A program made the position numbers and the translations under genes. The notes under the pieces were generated by a model. It worked only from the letters and a program-made list of their open reading frames with translations, made no database searches and was not told where the DNA came from. A DNA stretch of 64,000 nucleotides from Oreohelix idahoensis (lineage: Eukaryota; Mollusca; Gastropoda; Stylommatophora; Oreohelicidae). Shown piece by piece: positions 53,240 to 63,568 of this stretch. Position 1 is the stretch's first letter, and each line of letters begins with the position of its first letter. The stretch spans positions 1 through 64,000 of the forward strand of contig JAMPIV010019064.1 in assembly GCA_024509875.1 (NCBI GenBank). Reading direction: 5' to 3'.

Positions 53240-54300
53240 CTGTACCACTTGATTTTCCTGTGGTTACCTGTCCATGCCTCTGATACTTGGAAGGATGTAA
53301 TCATTGGTAACGTTTTACCTTCAGATCAGAAAAATCAGATTCTCAATCTATTGAAAATCTTTTTGAAGATGTATTATCTGAATCTGCCTGGGACGAACTT
53401 AACAATTTATGTCTCACGAAATAAATTATCGGATCCCACTCTATTAGTTGACGACCGTATGCAATTCCTTTGCATAATCAGAGAGGCAAAAGTTGACAGC
53501 GAGGTCAGACATTAATATGTTTGAAAATAGGGGTGATAATCTCTCCATCAGATCTCAAATCCTTTGTGTTTCAAAATGCATTAGCATAACGGAAGGAAAG
53601 ACAAATGCATTTTGTATTTGCATTGAGATTTCCGTCGACATTAAATAAAGTCACGATAGCAATTCTGAACGCACGTAATGCCTGTGCTGGAGGACTTGCT
53701 ACCTCATTGTTAAGGCTTCTGCTACTTTTTTAGCAAATTCGGATTTAATCATAATAGTATTGCGATTCCCTTTGACCGAAGAATGTAAAGGCCGTTGGAC
53801 GCCATTTGCAACAGCGAAGGGTTTGTTCCAATACAATGTCATGTGTTTTGGGACTCAAAATGCACCTGCAACTTTTTTACGGATGATGCGTCGAGTATAG
53901 TTGGGAAACCGTACCTGCGACCTAATATCTTATATAGATGATATTTCTGTTTCATTGACACATGGGAAAAGCATGTAAATGGTAATACAATCTTTACTCC
54001 TGACACTATAGAATTCACAATCTCCCAGACCCGTCCATCCAAAATATAAATTTGATTCAAGTAAATTTCATTTCTATGACACAAAAAATTGCAAGACATG
54101 TAATACAAGCCCTGATGAATCTAATTTAAAACGCGTACTTGATCTTACAATTCCAACTACAAAGAAGCAAGTACGGAGTCTTAGATTAGGATTGGTGAAT
54201 TTTTTTTACCAACAAGTTTATTCCAAGGTTCTCGTCTTTGACTGCTGTCTTATCTGATCTAACTAAAAATGTATGCCTAACAAAGTAGTTTGGACAGAAC
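53240..54300 (+). pseudogene. E4 reverse transcriptase, heavily frameshifted
   Basis: Readable fragments: a GVISPS-like block near 53530, FQYNVMCFGTQNAPATF near 53826, YIDDIS near 53932, and a RSLRLGLVNFFYQ-like thumb block near 54176. Each lies in a different frame, with indels every 100-200 bases. The order matches E3 RT. Confidence 0.8.
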
Positions 54301-54374
54301 AATGTAATCCAGTGCATTACAAAACATTAAGACTCCATTTTTCAACAGTATCCTATTTATTAAGACTGCCAGAT

Positions 54375-54775
54375 TTAAAAAGATCATTTACTGTTGTAAC
54401 AGACATGCTTCGCTCCATGCAATAGGCGGGTGTTTGGGAACAAAGTTTTGATGGCAAGTTTCATCCGATTTACTACTTGATAGTAGGAATAAATGTCGAG
54501 GAAGCCGAATCTAAATACTCTATTTTCGACAGAGAACTTTTGGGTATAGTATGGACTTTGAATAAACTTCAAAAGTATGTGGTAGGTACGCAGTTTTATA
54601 CTATAATGACAGATCAGAGGAGCATTAAACATATCTCCAAACCCTGTAAATCTACCAAGTGCAAGACTTACGATATTCGCATGTGCAGTTGCAAACGTAT
54701 GACATTTTGATATCGTCCCATATAGAAGGACATAATAATGTAATCGCTGATACTCTGTCGAGAGTAATACATTGA
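54375..54775 (+). pseudogene. E4 RNase H, frameshifted
   Basis: VTDMLRSMQ (first Asp block, degraded), then ESKYSIFDRELLGIVWTLNK (Glu helix), TDQRSI (second Asp) and ADTLSRVIH with a stop at about 54773. Frameshifts separate the N- and C-terminal parts. End of the E4 coding region. Confidence 0.82.
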
Positions 54776-55027
54776 AATACGTAACTGTCCCTGGGTACAG
54801 GAAGTGACAACAAACATTATTTATGTTCATAAACAGATTGATAGGTAGATTATATAGCGGTATTTTCCGAGAATTAATATCTTGCTCTCAAGTTGTTGCT
54901 ACATATTTTAACTGCCTTTTACTCATCGTGATATCATTTCACTCATTGCTTGAATTTGATTTTCCTTTTTATCATTATAGTTAAGTATAGTTAATGATGG
55001 CCTGGAAACCTGCAGTTTCCAGTAGCG

Positions 55028-55046
55028 CGCAAGGGGGGTAAATATG
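55028..55046 (+). promoter_or_regulatory. E4 polypurine tract
   Basis: GCGCAAGGGGGGTAAATATG immediately before the 3-prime LTR. The G6 core is interrupted from the LTR by TAAATATG. Confidence 0.6.
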
Positions 55047-55697
55047 TGTGGTGTCTGCCCATTGCACACCACATGTTTGGATGTTATTGAGTTTTGAGTC
55101 AGTGCTGATAAATGCGCACGATTTGAAAATATTGAAAATGAAAGCGCACCGGAATTATGAGAGAAAAGATGTTGTTTAATGTGTATGCCAAGGTGTTAAG
55201 AAAAAACCTTGAGTCTTTGTGGCCGCTGTGTTTTCTTGTAAGTTCCATTGGGAACATAATGTGAAGTGTCACCTTTCTAAATGGATGTGGTTTGTACAAT
55301 AGGAGGAATACTCTTGGCATATGAATTAATACTGTATTGATGAGGTTTGGTAATTAAGGATTAATCTTGACAAACCTTCTGTATGCTACAAGGAAATATA
55401 CGTTAATCTAAGGATGTAGAGTTCGTTAAAAAGGAAGACTGTTTTAGTTCTCATTGGTTGAGTGGGTTCAGTAAAGAACACACTGTATGTTGTTGAGTAT
55501 GGGAATAAATCTATAAATCGTTGGGTCACCCTGGAACGTAATCAGAATAACGATCATTATTATGAATGACATCAGCAGGAGTAATCAATATAATAACTTT
55601 ACTTAATCACATTAAACTTGAACTGTGGACAGGGGTAGCAATTTATCTGAAATAATCAAAACGAACCCACAATATATTCAAACAGCGCCCCACCACA
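55047..55697 (+). repeat. E4 3-prime LTR (651 bp)
   Basis: Collinear with 47854-48493. Most differences are single-base insertions or deletions, for example CCCATGCAC/CCCATTGCAC and GAGTTTGAG/GAGTTTTGAG. Confidence 0.93.
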
Positions 55698-55702
55698 AAC
55701 AT

Positions 55703-56046
55703 CAAAGCAGTATTCTCCAGCGAGCCCATTCTTCTACTGCCAGACTTGGCTAAGCCTTTTGTACTGAGGACTGATGCTTCTGCAGTGGGCATTGGTGCGT
55801 GTCTGATGCAAGATACATGATGGGTTTCTAATCTTGTTCATGTATGTCAGCAGAATCTCTAGGTATTTGTTAGGATCTCATTTTGTGCTGGAAACGGACC
55901 ATTGTCCATTGACTTTTCTTAAGTCATCTAGGTCACCAAATTCACGTTTAACAAGGTGGTCGTTGTTGTTACAACAGTACAACTTCACTGTTTTTCCTAT
56001 TCAGGGTAAATTGAATGTCCTTGCAGATTCGTTATCTAGATTATGA
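55703..56046 (+). pseudogene. E3 RNase H, internally deleted
   Basis: Resumes the E3 frame after E4: KAVFSSEPILLLPDL, then LRTDASAVGIGACLMQ (first Asp). A stop follows at about 55819, and the block containing the conserved Glu helix is missing. The frame at 55834 continues with LETDHCPLTFLKSS (second Asp), NVLADSLSRL and stops at 56046. The deletion would abolish RNase H activity. Confidence 0.88.
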
Positions 56047-56542
56047 ACACTTGCTTGTAGTAAATGGGTGTGTTTTTTTTTTTTTTTTTTTTAACCACCA
56101 TTTCTATGTAGTATTTGATACTTGTACATGAGTAATGTTTTCTCAACTGTATTCTGCATGATTTTTGTATAAGCTAAGTTCTTATCATATGTTGTGTATC
56201 TAGTACAGGGTTATAAAATAGATATTCTCCGGTATAGTAGAATTTGGTGAAATTGATGTAATGTTATCACCTTTAATTTTGTGTGTAATTAGAGATGCAT
56301 GATTTTTGCTATATGGTTGCTGTTGTATTTTTCTAGCAACTCGGTTCTATTGTAATTTTTTTAATTTTATTTTTGTGTTCTTCAGAATGTTATTATTGAT
56401 TATTTGTAGATGGCATATTTTCACACTGATGCTATAGATTTTGCCCACATATGTAATCAGAGGTTTTGGATGGTTGGTTTCCTGATATCTACCACCCATC
56501 CAGTGAAAAACTATGTTTTTCACTTGGAGAGGGAGGGGTGGA
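56047..56542 (+). promoter_or_regulatory. E3 3-prime untranslated region ending in polypurine tract
   Basis: About 500 bp of A/T-rich DNA with a T19 run near 56073. The purine tract GGAGAGGGAGGGGTGGA (about 56526-56542) abuts the 3-prime LTR. Confidence 0.75.
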
Positions 56543-57123
56543 TGTCACGAACGGTTTATAGAATGAATGTCAGTACTCATGCTCCGGTGGGAACTAGATA
56601 TGTTTATGTAAGTTGTGAGTTGAAGTGCGTGAATGTTAAGTTTGACGGGGGCATGAATACATTAGTAGCAGTAAGTGCTAATGTCGAGTTCACGGGCATG
56701 ACTGAGTTGTTGTGAACAAAGTGGGGGTGAAGACTGGTCAGCGTGAAAAGGGTCAGAGGTATGTAAAAAGGTCAGTCGGGAGAGCGATTAGAGCGAGGAG
56801 AGATTACGCGGAGAGTGAAGGCGGAATGGTTGAAGGAAAATAGGAAATATATTAAGATATTGTGAAATCCTTTCCATGAGATGCTGTTCTAATTATGCAC
56901 ATCATATATTGTGTTTTTCTTATGTGATGATTTATGGCCAAAGCGGCAGTCTGCCTGTGTTATTGTGTTATACTCAAGTTTGTGACATAAAGTCGTCGGA
57001 TATCGTATCTACGTGTTGGAGTTTAGTGAGTTAACAATTAGCTGTGGAAAACGAGCCATGTTTGTCGCTCCATGTGTATGTAATACATATTTGTCAATGT
57101 GTACACACAGCAAGCACTTGACA
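56543..57123 (+). repeat. E3 3-prime LTR (581 bp)
   Basis: Same start and end as 41153-41734 and almost identical. Followed by CTGTC. Confidence 0.95.
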
Positions 57124-57350
57124 CTGTCAAACCTAGATGCAAGAGTCATCAAATAAAATGCTTCTATACTGTCAAACCTACATGCAAGAGTCATCAAATA
57201 AAATGCTTCTATACTGTCAAACCTAGATGCAAGAGTCATCAAATAAAATGCTTCTATACTGTCAAACCTAGATGCAAGAGTCATCAAATAAAATGCTTCT
57301 ATACTGTCAAACCTAGATGCAAGAGTCATCAAATAAAATGCTTCTATACC
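57124..57350 (+). repeat. LINE 3-prime tail: 45-bp tandem array
   Basis: Five near-identical units (ACTGTCAAACCTAGATGCAA, then GAGTCATCAAATAAAATGCTT, CTAT). One unit lies on the other side of E3 (41105-41152), so E3 split the array. With E3 removed it directly follows the LINE C-terminus at 40853-41104. Units carry AATAAA, a potential polyadenylation signal. Confidence 0.95.
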
Positions 57351-58060
57351 GAACGTAAAAAAAATTCTTGTCAAAGGATAAGCAAGTAACTTTTTTTTTA
57401 TATTTACAACTTACTGATCACGCTAAGGTACTATGAGCTGTAGGTACAATTATTTCTATGAAGTTGTTCCCTGAGACCCGAAAATTATTCCAAGGGTTCC
57501 TCCAAGATGTAAAGGTTCAGAAAGGCTGATCTAGATTGTAAATTTATCAAATAAAATGTTTCTATATCGTTAAATGTAGGCTGAAGATACAACAAATAAA
57601 ATATTTATACAGTGTCAAGTGTAGATTGTAGATAAATCACAAAATATTTATAGTATCAAGTGTAGATAAATCACAAAATATTTCTAGTGTCAAGTGTAGA
57701 TAAATTACAAAATATTTCTACAGTGTCAAGTGTAGATAAATCACAAAATATTTCTAGTGTCAAGTGTAGGTTGTAGATAAATCACAAAATATTTATAGTG
57801 TTAAGTGTAGAAAAATCACAAAACATTTCTAGTGTCAAGTGTAGATAAATCACAAAATACTTCTACAGTGTCAAGTGTAATTTGTAGATAAAACACATAA
57901 AATATCTGTAAATAAATCAAATTCATCCATATTATGAAGTCTAGAAGTATCAAATAAAATGATTCTATGTTCTCAAGTCCAGATTATAGGTTTATTAAAT
58001 AAAATGCTTCTCTATTGTCAAGTCTACGCTGTATCTTGTAAAAAGACAAAGAAATTGTAA
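57351..58060 (+). repeat. Diverged part of the LINE tail array
   Basis: After a ~170-bp unrelated stretch, imperfect units GTGTCAAGTGTAGAT...ATCACAAAATATTTCTA recur about ten times (57530-58020) with 35-60 bp periods. They share the TGTCAAG, ATCA-AA and ATTTCTA/GCTTCTA words with the 45-bp unit, so this looks like older decay of the same tail. Confidence 0.75.
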
Positions 58061-58254
58061 ACACAAGAGCCACTGAGTTTTTCTCCTGTATATGTTTTAT
58101 TCGCTCTCATACTATCTATAATTGTTCACTTCCATGAACATGCATAAAAAAAATTGCAACATGTACAAGTGATCGTTATATTAAAGATAATAAAAGTATT
58201 ATGTTCATTACTTGTTTCTGCACTCACTCGTGCATTTTTGTTTGTTTGTAGGAA
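58061..58254. other. No recognised gene
   Basis: A/T-rich spacer with a short A run at about 58147. Nothing assignable. Confidence 0.5.
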
Positions 58255-59700
58255 AACTGCTGGAATGCATGGTTAATACCAGGCACCAAGAAGACAAAAC
58301 TATTTAGACACGTGCCAGTAGTGTGGGGTAGATTTGGAAAAAGCACTCAATAAAGTATGGAAAATGGGGAATAGAAAATCAAATGGCCCAGAAATGAAGC
58401 ACTATAAGTGGGAAAATGTACAAACGGAACAGCTAGTAACTTGAAAACAGCACTGCCTGAGTACAAAGCCAAGTCAGCAAAAAGATGAAAATGCAGCAGT
58501 GTCTGGGATGGGGGAAGGGGGTCCTATCACCTGTATTATTCCTAATGTACATTTATCGTACAACAGAAAATGCCCCCAAAAAAGCCATCATTCTTTGTTT
58601 GCTGAGATCTAGCTTTATGGACCTCTGAATATATTACAAGAGGATGTATTCAAATGCAACAAGCTCTGTCTTCATTAGGAGTGGTCCAGAACATGGCTAG
58701 TCAGGACGCATTACATAAAACATGTACGGTGTTCTCCTCAAACTACTCATGTATTATTTTTTATCTTTAACTGACATGTAAAGCTCATATATTTTTTTTT
58801 AAATCAGTGGTAAGTAAGGATTAAATGATTATGAAAAAACTTACCAACACAACATTGCCAGCAGGCGAAACTAAACTAAGAAAACTGCATAGGCTGATGA
58901 TCTGAACTGCTACAGCAGAAGTCCTCATGATGGAACAAGGCACTGAAAAGGCAGTGTTTTTTACAGATGCACGGTCATTAGTAACAGCACTCATGGGTCA
59001 AAGAAACAAAGATCCAAATGTCCTAACAGCAATACTGTGCAAACTGTTTCAGCAATTCAAAACAATTGTGATAAGGTGGATTTTATCTCACTGCAGCAAA
59101 GTAGATTTCATCTCACTGCAGTATCCCTGGGAATGAAAAGGTTAACAGACTGGCAAAGGAGGGTGAAAAACTATTTCAAACTGATACAAGCATAACATAT
59201 GAAGAAGCCAAGAGATTTATCAAGAGCATAGAAACAAATGGGAAATAGAACATTCAGACCACCAGAAAAACAATGTGTATCACCATCTCAACAGAAGAGA
59301 ATAAGCAATAATCTTTGCACAGGCCACAACAGAGATACCATCTGTTAGACCACCAGAAAAACAATGTGTATCACCATCTCAACAGAAGAGAATAAGCAAT
59401 AATCTTTGAACTCTGCACAGGCCACAACAGAGATACCATCTGTTAGATAACCTAAAGATATGAACTACCAATGAATGTCCCTCTAGCACTGATACAATGA
59501 CTACTTAAAACCTGCTGCAGGAGTACCTCACATTTGGAGGAACAGAGAAAGCAAATATGGCTGTCACCAGAACGAGTCCATGAGAAACTATATGAAGATG
59601 TCAGCATCCTGAGGTGATGCTTGCATTCTTCAAGCAATTCAAGTTTACGTCTTTGGGGGGTTTGGCAAAGAAGAATAAGCATTTGTGAATGTTTCAAAAC
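58255..59700 (+). pseudogene. Decayed LINE ORF2 with RT and RNase H domains
   Basis: Readable pieces in shifting frames: LLECMVNTRH (58260), DLEKALNKVWKMG (about 58335; catalytic-Asp region), a GVLSPVLFLMYI block (about 58519), then an RNase H stretch AVFFTDARSLVTAL (58950), WILSHCS-like with GNEKVNRLAKEG sense (about 59128-59165), and C-terminal TRREQAIIF- and TGHNR-like words duplicated at 59256-59447. The C-terminal RNase H points to an I/Jockey-type LINE. No active frame remains. Confidence 0.72.
59256..59447 (+). repeat. Direct duplication of about 95 bp within the LINE remnant
   Basis: AGACCACCAGAAAAACAATG through CCATCTGTTAGA occurs twice in tandem; the second copy has an extra AACTCT. 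A local tandem duplication in a dead LINE, with no functional meaning apparent. Confidence 0.92.
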
Positions 59701-60559
59701 TGTGGTAAACTAACTGGTAATATTATGTGGAGTAAACGCTGGCCATCAGCAAACAGAGGTTCCTTCAGCCAATTTGATTATAGGTTAGCTTCGTTAGTGA
59801 TTTTTTCCACATTCTTGCACGCTACGCTACCAATGCCAAGCTAGGACATTAAACAAAGAATATTAATAAATACTGTAAAGCACTGGAGATATCAAAGGCA
59901 AATATTAATCAAATTGAAGTGGCCAAATAATGTTCTGATAAAGATTGTAGTAATGCTCGAAAAATTAACTGAATGAATATATCTGAAGAATGATGAGGTG
60001 ACTTGGACATATATTGATCAAACCTAAAAAACTTGTAGTAGAGATTTATCATAAGTTTCCTGGAAGACAGAATGGTCAAGGGAAAGATGTATTAAGCGGG
60101 TAGCAAACATGTTTAAAAAATACAACATAACAATATACCAAGCCTCACTATTACCACTAGATCAGAGATCAAAGACACACATTTCTTGTTTTCTATTCAA
60201 CCCCTAAAGGGTTATAATTGTGATATATTGTGTCAATAATTGTATACATCCTAACTATAGTACTTTACGAGTTACAAACATCACATTTCTTGTGATAATT
60301 CATGGAATAAGCAATATAAGAAAGAAAGAAAAAATATGGCTGAGTCCTGGTAGTAATTACAAAAACCACATTCTTAAAAGGCAGTATTAAAAATGTGTTG
60401 GTACTGTGACCTCTTGAACTAGTTAATAAAGTCATAAATACTGCCTTCTTTTGCAAAGAAAAAGTAACCCAAAAAGGATTAATAACTTTGTATTTTATTG
60501 ACACATCAAGTGAGGGAGATTAAATTATATTGATTGTTATTGTTAATCAGAATCGACCT
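59701..60559. other. No supported gene; possible LINE tail remnant
   Basis: A short plus-strand stretch at about 59985-60105 reads like a decayed LINE tail (a VTWTYI-like frame, then FPGRQNGQGK), but too little is preserved to name it. The rest is A/T-rich. Confidence 0.4.
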
Positions 60560-60567
60560 CACTGCAC

Positions 60568-61344
60568 TCACTCAGGGCAAACCCACAGGTGCTCAGTCTC
60601 CCTCAGCAAATGTCGAAGAGTATGAATGCTAATTGTACCTGTAGCACGCTGGTTGTACATACGATGGATGCATCCTCTTTCACGTCCATTTCTGCTAGTC
60701 CCACATTTGATGCCAAACTCCAACAGCCTCAGCCTTGCTGATTCATCCATTGCAGTGTCATTATCCAGCAGGCGATCATTTAGTATCTCTCCCTTATCCA
60801 TGTCTAGTGTCCCCACTATGGGTGCTCTCGAGGCCAGTCTGTCAGCTCTCTCATTGCCACGTACCCCTGCATGACCAGGACAGTAGATAACCAACAGTTC
60901 TTCAAGACTTGAGGATTCTTTTGATGTTTTCCATTCCTGCCACAGCCATCCGTTCTTAACTTTCCGAAGCATGGCTTGAGAGTCTGACAATATAACTGCC
61001 CTGGTTGATGAAGTTTCAGACAGCCACCTCAGTGCTGCAGTAACTGCCTCTACCTCCATTCTCAAGCTGGAGGTTGTTGTCATGTAGGCTCCACTCTGTT
61101 CAGCGACAACCCTGCCCTTTATTCTTGCAGAGAAGCCCCGTCCTGATTTCTCACCATGCACTACAGACCCATCAGTGTACACAATGGCGTCATCATCCCC
61201 AGCATGATCATTTATCAGCTGATTAATCTCCAGCTCTGCTTTTCCATTGCCCCAAGATCTGCACTCTCTGCCAAGGCTAATGATGACGTGCTGGTAGTTT
61301 ATCAGAATTATATTGATGATTACAGTCAGCTTTAAGATGAACAC
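60568..61344 (-). CDS. LINE-derived RNase H domain, open frame of 258 aa
   Basis: A continuous frame carries a complete RNase H catalytic set: D58 (VYTDGS), E97 (RMEVEAV), D121 (LSDSQAM) and D168 (GNERADRLAS), plus PGHAGVRGNERAD around H158. The C-terminus (TLRHLLRETEHLWVCPE) is the usual zinc-like end of LINE-encoded RNase H modules. No RT domain is present upstream on this strand, and the first ~28 residues (hydrophobic) are probably out-of-family sequence, so the copy is 5-prime truncated. An intact 250-residue domain in a dead-element setting is slightly unusual. Confidence 0.8.
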   Translation of the reverse strand: MFILKLTVIINIILINYQHVIISLGRECRSWGNGKAELEINQLINDHAGDDDAIVYTDGSVVHGEKSGRGFSARIKGRVVAEQSGAYMTTTSSLRMEVEAVTAALRWLSETSSTRAVILSDSQAMLRKVKNGWLWQEWKTSKESSSLEELLVIYCPGHAGVRGNERADRLASRAPIVGTLDMDKGEILNDRLLDNDTAMDESARLRLLEFGIKCGTSRNGRERGCIHRMYNQRATGTISIHTLRHLLRETEHLWVCPE

Positions 61345-61499
61345 ACAAAAATTAGTGAATCTTAGTTGTGACCTGGGATGTGCTCTAGCTGTGACAATGC
61401 TGACATTTCAGAGCTAATAAGAAGAAAAGTATCAACCACAACACTGATAATCTCATTTTTGACATAGACTTGTCAATGTCTCCTTGAAATATTAACTCT
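61345..61499. other. Spacer
   Basis: Nothing recognised. Confidence 0.4.
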
Positions 61500-61790
61500 T
61501 ATTAATAATTAAGATTCTTATTTTTGTGTTGGACTAGATTTCTTTTGGTTTAAAGTATTTTTCACAATGCAATGAAAGCTTCTCTTACATTTTATATTAT
61601 TAATTTGACATCACTAATGTTCCTCCACCTTTTTGTTACTATTACTGTCTTATCTTGAAGGGATAAATCTCTCAGTGCAATCTGGTTATTGTTTGTCACA
61701 GTTATTCCCATAATCTTTGTCTTTTCTCTGTGTATCTTCAGATCCAAATGCTGTTATCTTTCATGAAGTGTTCTCATTTTATCACAACCA
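61500..61790 (-). pseudogene. LINE ORF2 fragment (RT thumb region)
   Basis: On the minus strand the sequence parallels 17560-17330, with AAGATTCTTATTTTTGTGTT and an AATGCAATGAAAGCTTCTCTT word shared with the LINE at 17350-17435. Stops are frequent. It is a decayed copy of the WRWIGH-type LINE. Confidence 0.65.
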
Positions 61791-61794
61791 CTAA

Positions 61795-62080
61795 AATCTA
61801 GTGGCCATTTTAGATTTTACTTATTTTATTTAGCTCCTGAAAATAAAAAGTACAACGTGTTATTAAAATGGCAGTAATTGTTCCTTCTTTTGAAATTTGT
61901 TTTATTTATATTTAATTGAATCACGTGGGGATATAGACATTTAAAAATAGGAAGTGGCGTTTTAATCAGCCTGTAAATATGAAAAGGGAAATAACTCGCA
62001 GCGATGAACTTAAAAAAGAGAATGTGGAAGGTCAGGTTATCACGAAGAGAAGAACAGAACGAAAAGTGCGGGAAACGAAT
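61795..62080 (-). repeat. Dispersed repeat, minus-oriented copy of an inverted pair
   Basis: Reverse complement of 31068-31352, from TAGTGGCCATTTTAGATTTT to GAAAAGTGCGGGAAACG. The copies are ~30 kb apart in opposite orientation. The copy here has a few substitutions and no adjacent LINE C-terminus of the 30690 type, which argues the repeat can stand alone. Confidence 0.75.
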
Positions 62081-63448
62081 CCCAGTCAGGTTGTGGGTAA
62101 AATATAAATCATCAAGCTGTTTTTCCAGAGTTCACTAAATTCCCTTTCTGTTTGCTATCGTTTTCAAAATTCATCAATAGCAAGCAGGAAGAGAAATGCT
62201 GTATTCCAGTTCTTATCTCAAAGGACTCTGTAAGTTGTCCTTCATGAAGAATTTTACAAACTTGTGGAGACAGAAGTGAACACATCTTTCCTGAGTCAAG
62301 ACATGTGTTTTGAATCATGTTAATATGTCACATTCTGTCACATTTGTCAACTCTGTGTCAGCTCATTTACCTCAACAAATAATGCTGCAGAAGGAATCAG
62401 AACACTACAACAAATAATATAATACACTGCAACCACTGCCATTACAGTAATACCTAACTTGGCACTCAATATACATTCCTAGAAAATGGAGCTCTAAATG
62501 AAACAGCGTTCTATGGGGGTCGTTATGACATAGCATAAATAGATATGTTATCCTGACAGGTTATTTTGAAAATGAAATATATACAGTAGTGTATATTATA
62601 TGGCATATGAAGAGTGTGGGTAATAATAAACAGTCTGATATACAGTTAAAAGTACAATACCAAATAGTGAACATTATGATAACAGACATGTGAAGATTGA
62701 CGAGTGTAACAGAATGAGAGAGGTTGCCTTTTCTGTCAGTGAGAGGTAGCAGGTGAGCAGGAGATAGCAAATGTATTTGTACTGCAATGGGCAGCTCTGC
62801 TCTAGCGTATCTGTCTCTCCATCACTGAAATTCCGATAATGAGTGTATAAATATGCACTGGGGAAAAAATTGGGTGAAGGGGTGCATGTGTGTGTGTGTG
62901 GTTGGCTATAATCTTGATTAGTAACGCAGGGTACAAGGTTGAATAATGCAGAAGAGAGTTCTCTTTATCAGCTAACTCGCCATCTCACCTGCCATGTGTT
63001 TGTTTTAAGCAGAGCTTGAACAGAGACTGCTGACTGGATGCAAGCGCACATGTGGTTCACTCTGACAGGCCACAAGCAAGTATGCAAATTCTGATGGCAG
63101 CTCTCGGATGGCTGTCTGAACTTGCTAACTTCGCCAACTGTTATGGACTTTCAGACTCTCATAAAAAATAAAAAAAAACTAAGCAGTGCAATAGCAAATC
63201 AGTGCTACATGGGATAACGCCAAGAGATATATTATTGCATTCATAAAAGTACTATCACATCTGCTCTCCTGTGAGATTCCTGGTCTTCTAATAAACTGAA
63301 TGAAGATACGTTAGGGACACAAATAACATGATCACTAACTTCTGATATGTGATTACATAAAGTGACGACGCTGTAAAATCAGAAGCCTTAGACTGGAAGG
63401 AAAAAAAAAACTAGTTACAGAAAACCCTGAGTGGTTAGCAAGAGTCTC
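62081..63448. other. 1.4 kb with no recognised gene
   Basis: Mostly A/T-rich. A short plus-strand stretch at 62112-62265 follows a CTGTTTTTCCAG acceptor-like sequence, but the reading is not protein-like enough to call. A (GT)n-like stretch lies at about 62887-62900. Confidence 0.4.
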
Positions 63449-63568
63449 TTAGGTGACAAAGAATGATTGGAACCACTCCACCTTGATATCATCAGTTGCC
63501 ATCTCCACAACGAAGGTTGGCTGTAATGGATCTCCAACATCTTCTGTCTCTTGTCTTGGTGGTGCACT
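63449..63568 (-). CDS. Possible terminal exon of a host gene
   Basis: On the minus strand a 3-prime splice-site-like CTGCCTTTTATATCAG precedes about 38 codons (APPRQETEDVGDPLQPTFVV, then EMATDDIKVEWFQSFFVT) ending at TAA (63451-63449). The peptide is compositionally protein-like and differs from the neighbouring noise. I do not recognise its family, and the neighbouring 94-codon frame in another phase is less plausible. There are no upstream exons within the window that I can join to it. Confidence 0.3.
   Translation of the reverse strand, partial: SAPPRQETEDVGDPLQPTFVVEMATDDIKVEWFQSFFVT

Larger units (their letters stand above)
47854..55697 (+). mobile_element. E4: Gmr1-type LTR retrotransposon nested in E3
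   Basis: LTRs 47854-48493 and 55047-55697, flanked by AACAT (47849-47853 and 55698-55702) inside the E3 pol gene. The E3 protein reading joins exactly when E4 and one AACAT are removed. The internal order is Gag, protease, integrase, RT, RNase H, polypurine tract. Gag is open for 430 codons, but the rest is broken by many small indels. Gag is of the E3 lineage. It is the youngest insertion of this nest by position. Confidence 0.94.
41153..57123 (+). mobile_element. E3: Gmr1-type LTR retrotransposon, interrupted by nested E4
   Basis: LTRs 41153-41734 and 56543-57123, flanked by CTGTC at 41148-41152 and 57124-57128. After subtracting E4 (47854-55697 plus one AACAT copy) the element is about 8.1 kb with a 2-kb leader, Gag, protease, integrase, RT and a damaged RNase H. 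Integrase precedes RT. The LTRs are almost identical, differing visibly only at a G run. It inserted into the tandem tail of a LINE. Coding defects seen are single-base losses plus a deletion in RNase H. Confidence 0.94.

Noticed and set aside
57124..57350. CRISPR-like array
   Set aside because: Units are directly adjacent with no unique spacers, and the genome is eukaryotic.
57099..57389. Frames reading through the 45-bp array on both strands
   Set aside because: Chance frames because 45 is a multiple of three; they cross the E3 LTR boundary.
60568..61344. Host RNase H gene
   Set aside because: The C-terminal block is typical of LINE-encoded modules and no intron or host context is seen.
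62112..62318. Minus-strand 68-codon frame and a plus-strand acceptor-like exon
   Set aside because: Neither reading has protein-like composition or a partner splice site I can trust.
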